The position numbers and the translations under genes are program-made. Positions 26,009 through 33,006 of a DNA stretch of 64,000 nucleotides are shown here, piece by piece. Source of the DNA: Avedoeria sp964651245 (GTDB lineage: Bacteria; Chloroflexota; Anaerolineae; Epilineales; Epilineaceae); assembly GCA_964651245.1 (NCBI GenBank), contig CAZYVI010000022.1:1-64000 (forward strand). Direction: 5' to 3'. The notes below the pieces were generated by a model. That model saw only the letters and a list, made by a program, of their open reading frames with translations. It did no database searches and was not told the origin of the DNA. Each line of letters begins with the position of its first letter. Within the stretch, counting starts at the first letter, position 1.

Positions 26009-28753
26009 TCACCGCGCCCCGCCCGTCGTCGCCGGCCGGCCGCCCAGCTCGGCCAGCACGGCCCGGGCGTGGGCCTTGCCCTCGCCGCCCGGCTCGCCCG
26101 GGCCGACGCAGCCCGGGCAGCCCCAGGCGCAGCCGCAGTCGGCGACGACGGTGGCGCACAGGCGGATCAGCTCAGCGTGCCGCCGCCACAGCGCCTCGCC
26201 GAAGCCGACGCCGCCGGCGGCGTGCTCGTAGGCGACGACGGTCGGCTGCTTCGACCACGGCGCGTGGGCGGTGGTGGTGACGCCGAGGTCGGCGGCGTCG
26301 CACATCAGCAGCAGCGGCGCCACGTGGTGCAGGACGTAGCCGACCCCGGTCAGCGCGCCGTGCAGGCCCAGCGCCCGCTCGGCCACGCGGTGGCAGGCCG
26401 CGCAGAGCGTGATGAGGTTGTCGAGATCGTTCGCCAGGCGGTCGTTGGCGTTGGCGCCGCGGACGTAGCCGAAGGTCCGGAACGGGCGCAGGTGGTGGAC
26501 GTCGTGGCTGCGGCCGGGCCGCGGCGGCGCCGCGCACAGCCGGCAGCGATGGCCGTCGCGCTCGAGCGCGGCGGCCCGCTGCACGGGCCAGCTCGGCCCG
26601 CGGTCGCCGCTCGGATCGAAGTCCCACCGCCCGACGGCCCGCAGCCGCTCGACGCAGTCGTCGTCGAGCGTGAACCAGTAGCCGCCGGTCACCAGGAGTG
26701 CCTCCGGCAGGTCGATCGTGCCCCAGCCGATCGTCTCGTTCGTCGCGAACCGCAGCTCGCGGTAGCCGGTCGGCTTCGAGCGCACCTCGAGCTCGCCGTG
26801 GCCGACGCGGCACGGTCCGTCGTCGCGCTCGGCGGCGATCGCGACGGGCGCGACGTCGACGCGGGCCGACGCACGGGTGTAGACGGCGCCGTCGGCCGGC
26901 GACACGTAGGCCCGCCCGGCCGCCCAGTCCAGGTCGTCGACCCGCCACGGCGTGCCGTCGTGCAGGTAGACCGCGCCGGCGTGGACGACAAGCGGCGCGC
27001 GTGAGCGCTCGACGGTGCCCAGGACGTCGCCGCCGGGGCCGAGGTCGTCACCGGTCGATGCCGGCCCGGACGCATCGAGCGCCCCGTCGCTCGCCTCCGC
27101 CGCCTCGGGCGCCCCGCCGGTCGCCCTGGCTGCGGCCGGCGCCGCGCCGCGGACGATCGTCACGACGTCGGCCGCGGCGCCGCGCAGCCGCACGGCGTCG
27201 GCGGGGCTGCCCTCGGCCAGCCAGTACCACCGGCCGCCCCGCTGCGACAGCACGCCCTCGGCCTCGAGGACGGCCAGCAGCGCCGCCGCCGGCACGGCGT
27301 CGGGCGCGCCGCCGATCGCCCCGAACGGCCGCGCCGCCTCGGCCGCGTCGAACGGCAACTCGAATGCGGCGCACCGGACGTGGTCGAGCAGCAGCCGCAG
27401 GTTGTCGGGGTCGAGCCGGGCCTCCTCGGGCGAGCGGTCGAAGAGGTGGTCGGGGTGGCGGACGATGTATTGGTCGAGCGGCGTCTGGCCGGCGATCAGG
27501 ATCGCCACCGCCGTCGCGTTGCGGCGGCCCACCCGGCCCGCCTGCTGCCGGGCGCTGGCGATCGAGCCCGGATAGCCCAGGATCACGCAGGCGTCGAGCT
27601 CGCCGATGTCGACGCCGAGCTCGAGCGCGTTCGTGGCCACGACGCCGCGCAGCCGCCCGTCGCGCAGCGCGGCCTCGATCGTGCGCCGCTCGGATGCGGT
27701 GTAGCCGCCGCGGTAGCCGCGCACGGCGCCGGCGGTGGGGCCGGTCGCCAGGCGGCGCAGCAGCAGCTCGGCCGTCTGCCGGGCGCGGGCGAAGGCGATC
27801 GTCTGGACGCCGCCGGCCAGGAAGTGCCGCACGACGGGCTCGGCCTCGGCCACGACGCCGCGCCGCAGGCCGAGCGCGGCGTCGACGACCGGCGGGTTGT
27901 AGCACGCGAACAGCCGCCGCCCGGCCGGCGCGCCGTCGTCGTCGACGACGACCGGTTCGCCGCCGGCCAGGGCGGCGGCCAGCGCGCCGGGGTTGGCGAT
28001 CGTGGCCGACGTCAGAAGGAAGCGCGGGCGGGCGCCGTGGAACGCCGCGACGCGCCGCAGCCGCCGCAGGACGTTGGCCACATGGCTGCCGAAGACGCCG
28101 CGGTAGACGTGCATCTCGTCGACGACCACATAGCGCAGCCCGGCCAGGAACGGCGCCCAGGCGGCATGGCGCGGCAGCAGGCCGGCGTGGAGCATGTCGG
28201 GGTTCGTCAGGACGATGCGGGCCGTGGCGCGCACCCGGGCGCGATGCGCGCTCGGCGTGTCGCCGTCGTATGTGGCCGGCGCTACGACCGGGGCGGCCGG
28301 GCCACCGGCGCCGTCGGCCGCCTCGTCGAGCGCCGCCTGCCAGGCGTGCAGCGATGCCAGCTGGTCCTGGGCGAGCGCCTTGGTCGGGAACAGGCACAGC
28401 GCTCGCGCCTCGGGGTCGCGCACCAGGGCGTCGAGGATTGGGGCGGCGAAGCACAGGCTCTTGCCGGACGCCGTCCCGGTCGCCACCGCCACCGGCGCCT
28501 CGCCCGGCGCCAGCGCCGCGGCGATCGCCGCGGCCTGGTGACGGTACGGCGCCGCCATGCCGCGCCGGGCCGCGGCGGCGACGACGGCCGGCGCGACCGC
28601 CGCGGGCCACGGGGCGTGGCGGGCGGGTCGCGCCGGCTGGTCGCGCACCGCCACCAGGTTCGGCGCGAAGCGCGCGTCGCCGACGAACGTGCGCCAGAGG
28701 TCGTCGATCGGGACGACGAGCCGGGGGGCGTGCGGCACGGGCACCTCGGACAC
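26009..28753 (-). CDS. mrfA: MrfA/YprA-like DExH helicase with HNH insertion in its C-terminal part
   Basis: 914 residues. Superfamily 2 helicase: Q-motif region PYRHQAAAI, Walker A ATGTASGKSLCF, LFPTKALAQDQ, DEMH box (VVDEMHVYRG), LLTSATIANP, then helicase C with ELGVDIGELDACVI and QQAGRVGRR. This layout is that of MrfA (YprA), the helicase of mitomycin C repair. The end has the four-Cys zinc site (DCGCAWGCPGCVGPG). Between the helicase core and that site, residues about 720-793, lies an HNH-like domain: RDGHRCRLC, DVHHLRPF, NLITLCAACHRVAE. The GTG at 28753 is only 7 bases after a 17-bp hairpin and lacks a clear ribosome site; GTG at 28744 or 28738 may be used. Confidence 0.85.
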   Translation of the reverse strand: MSEVPVPHAPRLVVPIDDLWRTFVGDARFAPNLVAVRDQPARPARHAPWPAAVAPAVVAAAARRGMAAPYRHQAAAIAAALAPGEAPVAVATGTASGKSLCFAAPILDALVRDPEARALCLFPTKALAQDQLASLHAWQAALDEAADGAGGPAAPVVAPATYDGDTPSAHRARVRATARIVLTNPDMLHAGLLPRHAAWAPFLAGLRYVVVDEMHVYRGVFGSHVANVLRRLRRVAAFHGARPRFLLTSATIANPGALAAALAGGEPVVVDDDGAPAGRRLFACYNPPVVDAALGLRRGVVAEAEPVVRHFLAGGVQTIAFARARQTAELLLRRLATGPTAGAVRGYRGGYTASERRTIEAALRDGRLRGVVATNALELGVDIGELDACVILGYPGSIASARQQAGRVGRRNATAVAILIAGQTPLDQYIVRHPDHLFDRSPEEARLDPDNLRLLLDHVRCAAFELPFDAAEAARPFGAIGGAPDAVPAAALLAVLEAEGVLSQRGGRWYWLAEGSPADAVRLRGAAADVVTIVRGAAPAAARATGGAPEAAEASDGALDASGPASTGDDLGPGGDVLGTVERSRAPLVVHAGAVYLHDGTPWRVDDLDWAAGRAYVSPADGAVYTRASARVDVAPVAIAAERDDGPCRVGHGELEVRSKPTGYRELRFATNETIGWGTIDLPEALLVTGGYWFTLDDDCVERLRAVGRWDFDPSGDRGPSWPVQRAAALERDGHRCRLCAAPPRPGRSHDVHHLRPFRTFGYVRGANANDRLANDLDNLITLCAACHRVAERALGLHGALTGVGYVLHHVAPLLLMCDAADLGVTTTAHAPWSKQPTVVAYEHAAGGVGFGEALWRRHAELIRLCATVVADCGCAWGCPGCVGPGEPGGEGKAHARAVLAELGGRPATTGGAR

Positions 28754-28760
28754 TCGGACG

Positions 28761-28801
28761 CGAACGGGCGGCGGTCCGTGGGCGGGACCGCCGCCCGTTC
28801 G
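28761..28801 (-). terminator. Perfect 17-bp hairpin between VWA and helicase genes
   Basis: An uninterrupted inverted repeat: arms 28761-28777 and 28785-28801 (CGAACGGGCGGCGGTCC and its complement) around a 7-base loop. It lies 83 bases after the stop codon of the double-VWA gene and 7 bases before the annotated helicase start. No T-run follows on the minus strand, so it would be a terminator without U-tract, or an RNA element that affects helicase expression. Confidence 0.6.
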
Positions 28802-28884
28802 AGGCGGCAGGGTGGGGCGCGCCGCCGCGGCCCGCCGTGGCGGCGGGGCTGCCGCGACGGGCCGCGCGGGCGGCTAGAAGGTGC

Positions 28885-30831
28885 CTACGGCCAGGGCTGG
28901 CTCCAGTCGTGCCGGCCCTTGGGGCAGGTGAAGACCGACGCGATCTGGCCGTAGATGCCGGCCATGCGGTCGGCGCGCGGCTCGATGAACGCCATGCTCG
29001 GGCTCGACGCGCACTGCTCGAGCAGCCACGGGTAGACCAGGTCGATGATGTCGGCGCCTTCCGCCTGCCCGAAGCCGATCGTGTAGACGCTGGCGCCGAG
29101 GTCCTTGGCCACCTGGGCGGCCTTGATGACCGTCTCCTCGACCCGCCCGCTCTCGGGATCGATCGGCACGCGGTTCGGGAGGCCGTCGGTGAGCATGACG
29201 AGCACCGGCATGTTGCCGGTCTGGCGCATCCCGGATTGCAGCGCCTCGGCGCCCTTGAGGAACGCCAGGTCGAGGCGGGTGCCCTCCTTCTGGCGCAGGT
29301 CGAGCGTGTCGAGCGCGGTCGTGATCGCCGCCGCGTCGTTCGTCAGCTCGAGCTGGATCCAGGCGTCGTTGTTGAAGCCGACGACCGCGGCGTGGTCGCT
29401 GCGGCCCTCCTCGTTGGGCGCCAGGTCGAGCAGGTCGATGAACGCCTTGGCGGCCTGGATGACCGTCGCCTTCTTCTGGGCGCCGTCCTGGCTGTTGCGG
29501 TTCATGCTCGTCGACATGTCGATGACGAGGACGACGTCGGCGTGTCGCTCGAGGTTCTTGCAGGCCGGCTCGCGCAACGTGACCGGCAGATAGATCGGCT
29601 GCGGCTCGCGCGTCGGCGTCGCCGTCGGCGGCGGCGCGGTGGGCGTCGCAGTCGGCGGCGGCAGCGGCGTGTCGGTCGGCGGCGGCAGCGGCGTGTCGGT
29701 CGGCGGCGGCGTCTCGGTCGGGCGCTCGCACGGACCGGTGACCGTGATGACCTGCTGGGCCATGACGACCCGGGCCTTGAGGCCGTCCATGTCGACGATG
29801 TTCATCTCGCCGTGCACCGGCCAGGCGCCCGGCATGACCGGCTTCACCGCGAACGTCAGCGTGTGGGCCTCCCGCGCCTCGGGGTTGCGCCACTCCCAGG
29901 TCAGCGTCGTCGTCGTGCCCGCGGACCCGACGATCTCGCTCGGCGGCGGATCGATCGAGCCCGGCTCGATCTCGAGGCCCGGCGGCACGTGTTGGGTCAA
30001 GCTGTAGGTGCGCACGCCGGCGTCGCGCTCGAGCTCGCGGGTGTGGTTGAACATGCCGTTCGACAGCCGGTTCGTGTCCGGCACCTCGGCGTACCACGCG
30101 CCGCGCGTCGGCATCTGCCGCGTGGCGCGGCAGTAGTCGCTCACGTTCGTCTCGGGGCAGCCGGCGAACAGCGGGATCTGCTCGCGCTTGATCATGTTGG
30201 CGGCCTTGATCATGTTCTGCTCGTCCTGGACGAAGACGCTCTTCGTCGAGGCGAAGAACACGACCGCTTCGCACGGCGTCGGCAGCCCTTGGCGCTGGAC
30301 GTCGCTGCGCGAGTCGCGCAGGATCGTCAGCGCCTCGGTGGCGGCGCCGATGAAGTCGCCGTGCGGGTCGTGGCCGAGCACGGGCTGGTTCAGCGGCCCG
30401 TGGGCGCGCTGGATCTGCTCCGTGAGCCGCAACCGGGTCACGACCTGACGGCTGTCGTAGTGGATGACGGCGACCCGCACCGTCATGCTGCGGATGCGCT
30501 CGAGCGCCGTCAGGACGGCGACGGCGGCGTCGTTCTGCCAGTCGGCGTGGAACGCCTCGCTGACCTGGACGAAGACGACGTTGAGGCCGCCTGGGCAGCT
30601 CGAGCAGGCCGGCTCGGCGTCGACGACGATCCGCGACGGCTCGCACAGCCGGATCGTGTCGGTGACGACGGCCCCCTCCATGACGCCCTTGCAGCCGCTG
30701 ATCTTGCCCCGCTGCGCCAGCGGAGCGGCCGCGACGGGTGCGGTGTGGTCCTGTGGCACGAGCCACAGGCCAGCGGCCATCGCCACGGCGCTGAGCGCAG
30801 CCGCGGCGACGGCCCGAGCGGTACGGTTCAT
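28885..30831 (-). CDS. Secreted protein with two VWA-type domains joined by a Pro/Thr linker
   Basis: 648 residues from the ATG at 30831 (GGAGG 9 bases upstream). A signal peptide (ARAVAAAALSAVAMAAGLWLV) is followed by a first VWA-like domain without a normal MIDAS (LNVVFVQVSEAFHADW), a DUF11/CARDB-like strand region, then a Pro/Thr-rich linker at residues about 367-411 with a 24-bp DNA repeat (TDTPLPPP copies). The strand QPIYLPVTLREPACKN follows, then a second VWA domain with a complete MIDAS (VVLVIDMSTSMN, ... LVMLTDGLPNR). Cys residues (CEPS, CSSC, ACKN, FTCPKG) may form disulphides. A near copy of this architecture is at 35555. Function unknown; adhesion or matrix contact is an inference. 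Confidence 0.85.
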   Translation of the reverse strand: MNRTARAVAAAALSAVAMAAGLWLVPQDHTAPVAAAPLAQRGKISGCKGVMEGAVVTDTIRLCEPSRIVVDAEPACSSCPGGLNVVFVQVSEAFHADWQNDAAVAVLTALERIRSMTVRVAVIHYDSRQVVTRLRLTEQIQRAHGPLNQPVLGHDPHGDFIGAATEALTILRDSRSDVQRQGLPTPCEAVVFFASTKSVFVQDEQNMIKAANMIKREQIPLFAGCPETNVSDYCRATRQMPTRGAWYAEVPDTNRLSNGMFNHTRELERDAGVRTYSLTQHVPPGLEIEPGSIDPPPSEIVGSAGTTTTLTWEWRNPEAREAHTLTFAVKPVMPGAWPVHGEMNIVDMDGLKARVVMAQQVITVTGPCERPTETPPPTDTPLPPPTDTPLPPPTATPTAPPPTATPTREPQPIYLPVTLREPACKNLERHADVVLVIDMSTSMNRNSQDGAQKKATVIQAAKAFIDLLDLAPNEEGRSDHAAVVGFNNDAWIQLELTNDAAAITTALDTLDLRQKEGTRLDLAFLKGAEALQSGMRQTGNMPVLVMLTDGLPNRVPIDPESGRVEETVIKAAQVAKDLGASVYTIGFGQAEGADIIDLVYPWLLEQCASSPSMAFIEPRADRMAGIYGQIASVFTCPKGRHDWSQPWP

Positions 30832-31035
30832 CGTGTTGTGCCTCCGATCCCCCTCGTGGGCACTGCCTGGACGCGACCGGCGACGTCCACCCCGCGCAGC
30901 CCCCATTGCCAGCTGCCGACCCCCGGCAGCGTGCCGGCCTCCCCAAGCTCCCCGGCCGCGTACCCCGGCGGCCGAGCCCCGTCCGCCCCATGAGCGGCGG
31001 ATGAGACCAAGATGAAGGCGCACTGAACGGCGCGA

Positions 31036-31443
31036 TTATGCCAGGCTGTCGGACGGGTGCAAGTGACCGAGCAGCGCGAGCGGCGCCGCGCTCGACAGCG
31101 CCCGCTCGACGGCGGCCGCGCCGGCATCGGGGCAGGCCACCGCCACCAACCAGCCGCGCCCGGCCGCCACCCGCGCCGCCGCCGCCGCCGCCCGGTCCGC
31201 CGGCACGCCGCGCGCCACCAGCGACGCGGCGACGGCGGCGGCGCGGGCGGTCTCGCGGTCCTCGGGCGCCAGGCGCGCGGCGTGTAGGGCCACCTCGGCG
31301 GCCCAGTCGCCGGCCTGCGGCAGCCCGCCCGGCGGCGCCGGCAGGGCGTCGACGTCCGCCGGCGCGCAGCCGGCGTCGGCCACGGCGCAAAGCGCGGCGG
31401 CGGCGGGCAGCGGGGCGTCGTAGAGCGCGATCCAGGTGCGCAC
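31036..31443 (-). CDS. Small Ala-rich protein, possibly general-stress-protein-17M-like
   Basis: 135 residues from a GTG at 31443. Upstream in-frame codons encode only Pro/Arg-rich sequence, so I do not extend the gene. The pattern RTWIALYDAPLPAAAALCAVADAG, then GVPADRAAAAAARVAAGRGWLVAVACPDAGAA... resembles the ferredoxin-like fold of heat-induced/general stress proteins, in which GVPEDEAE...VRRGGTLVAV is usual. That resemblance is from memory and weak. It sits 204 bases before the double-VWA gene and diverges from the RlmI-like gene at 31596. Confidence 0.5.
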   Translation of the reverse strand: MRTWIALYDAPLPAAAALCAVADAGCAPADVDALPAPPGGLPQAGDWAAEVALHAARLAPEDRETARAAAVAASLVARGVPADRAAAAAARVAAGRGWLVAVACPDAGAAAVERALSSAAPLALLGHLHPSDSLA

Positions 31444-31583
31444 GGCGAACCTCGGCGGGGTCGGCGCGGCGCCCGGCGGCGGACGAGCGGGCCGGGGCGC
31501 GGCGCCCGGTGGGCGGACCGCGATTGTGGCCGTCGCGGCGCGGCCGGGCAACCCGCCGCGCGCCGGCGCGGGCGGCGGCACCC

Positions 31584-31589
31584 TATAAT
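31584..31589 (+). promoter_or_regulatory. Perfect -10 box 6 bases before start codon (leaderless promoter)
   Basis: TATAAT is followed by cccgcc and the ATG at 31596. A transcript starting 6-7 bases after the -10 box would begin at the start codon itself. No -35 element and no Shine-Dalgarno sequence are present. Confidence 0.65.
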
Positions 31590-31595
31590 CCCGCC

Positions 31596-32876
31596 ATGAC
31601 GTCCATCGCCCGCGTCGTCCTCAAGCCGGGCCGCGAAAAGCCGGTGCGGCAGCGCCATCCGTGGGTGTTCTCGGGGGCGGTGGCGGCGATCGACGGCGCG
31701 CCGGCCCCGGGCGACGTGGTCGACGTCGTGGCGGCGGCAGGCGATTGGGTCGGCCGCGGGCACATCAGCCCGGCGTCGCAGATCGTCGTCCGGGTCATGA
31801 CGCTCGACGCGGCCGAGACCCTCGACGACGACGCCTGGCGCTGGCGCATCGAGCGCGCCGTCGCGCTGCGCGCGCGGCTGGGCCTGCTGGCGCGCCCCGA
31901 CGGAGCCTGCCGGCTGGTCCACGCCGAGTCGGACGGCCTGCCCGGCCTCGTCGTCGACCGCTATGCCGACTGGCTCGTCATCCAGCTGCTGACGGCCGGC
32001 GCCGACGCCCGCCGCGACGCCCTCGTCCGGCTGCTGGCCGAGGCCGTCGGCCGCCACGCGGCAGTGCGCGGCGTGTACGAGCGCAGCACGGACGAGGTGC
32101 GCGCCAAAGAGGGGCTGGCGGCCGAGCAGGGCGTCCGGCTGGGCGAGGCGCCGCCGGTCCCGATCGCGATCGCCGAGCCCGGCGTCCGCGGCGACGTCGC
32201 GCTCGACGTCGACGTCGTCGCGGGCCACAAGACCGGCGCCTACCTCGATCAGGCCGCCAACCGGCGCGCCGTGGCGGCGTGGTGCGGCGGCGCCGACGTC
32301 CTCAACGCGTTCAGCTACACCGGCGGCTTTGCGCTCCACGCCCTGGCCGCCGGCGCCCAGCGCGTCACGAACGTCGACAGCTCGGCGCCGGCGCTGGCGC
32401 GCGCCGCGGCGACGGCGGCCGCCGCCGGCTGGGCGGTCGACGACGGCTCCCCCGACGCCGCGGACGGCGCACCCATCGCGCCGGCCGGTCGGATGACGAA
32501 CGTCGAGGCCAACGTGTTCGGCTACCTGCGCGCCTGCCGCGCCGCCGGCCGGACGTTCGACGTCGTCATCCTCGACCCGCCCAAGTTCGTCCACCACGCC
32601 GGCCAGGTCGAGAAGGCGGCCCGGGCCTACAAGGACCTGATGTGGGTCGGGCTGCAGGTGCTGCGCCCCGACGGCATCCTGGCCGCGTTCTCGTGCAGCG
32701 GGCTGCTTTCGACCGACCTCTTCGGCAAGATCCTGTTCGCCGCCGCCACCGACGCCGAGCGCGACGTCCAGGTCGTGGCGCGGCTGTCGCAACCGCCCGA
32801 CCACCCGGTTCGCGCGGCGTTTCCCGAAGGGGCCTACCTCAAGGGCGTGATCGCGCGCGCGCTGCCGGAGCGCTGA
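31596..32876 (+). CDS. RlmI-like class I SAM-dependent rRNA (cytosine) methyltransferase
   Basis: 426 residues. An N-terminal PUA domain (KPGREKPVRQRHPWVFSGAV, GDVVDVV) is followed by an EEHEE-type region (LPGLVVDRYADWLVIQLLTAGA) and a Rossmann methyltransferase domain: VLNAFSYTGGFALHALAAGA for SAM binding, the acidic VDSSAPAL, and the catalytic-region motif ILDPPKFV near residue 326. The final CSCSGLL-type loop is present as AAFSCSGLLSTDLF. RlmI methylates C5 of a cytosine in 23S rRNA; the exact target is not known here. The real start is the ATG at 31596, directly after a -10 box, without a ribosome site. Confidence 0.9.
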   Translation: MTSIARVVLKPGREKPVRQRHPWVFSGAVAAIDGAPAPGDVVDVVAAAGDWVGRGHISPASQIVVRVMTLDAAETLDDDAWRWRIERAVALRARLGLLARPDGACRLVHAESDGLPGLVVDRYADWLVIQLLTAGADARRDALVRLLAEAVGRHAAVRGVYERSTDEVRAKEGLAAEQGVRLGEAPPVPIAIAEPGVRGDVALDVDVVAGHKTGAYLDQAANRRAVAAWCGGADVLNAFSYTGGFALHALAAGAQRVTNVDSSAPALARAAATAAAAGWAVDDGSPDAADGAPIAPAGRMTNVEANVFGYLRACRAAGRTFDVVILDPPKFVHHAGQVEKAARAYKDLMWVGLQVLRPDGILAAFSCSGLLSTDLFGKILFAAATDAERDVQVVARLSQPPDHPVRAAFPEGAYLKGVIARALPER

Positions 32877-32960
32877 TCGTCGACCGCGGGCGCGGCGGTC
32901 GGTCCGACGACGGCGCGGCGACCGGATGCCCGGCCGGTCACCGCGCCCCGTACGCCGTGG

Positions 32961-32966
32961 TATACT
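32961..32966 (+). promoter_or_regulatory. Likely -10 box for ftsK
   Basis: TATACT, about 40 bases before the TTG start of ftsK. The leader would include the GAGGTGA ribosome-binding site. The -35 region is not recognisable. Confidence 0.5.
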
Positions 32967-33006
32967 GCCCGAACGCTTGTTCGCATCGCCGCAGCGAGGT
33001 GACGAT

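Noticed and set aside
17676..26231. A 2851-codon open frame on the plus strand, antisense to the macroglobulin and neighbours
   Set aside because: It is the shadow of high-GC codon bias. The translation is low-complexity Arg/Gly/Val/Asp sequence without any domain, while the opposite strand has recognisable families.
29640..29710. GC-rich 24-bp direct repeats as a possible recombination site
   Set aside because: They code in frame for the Pro/Thr linker and are best explained as low-complexity protein repeats.
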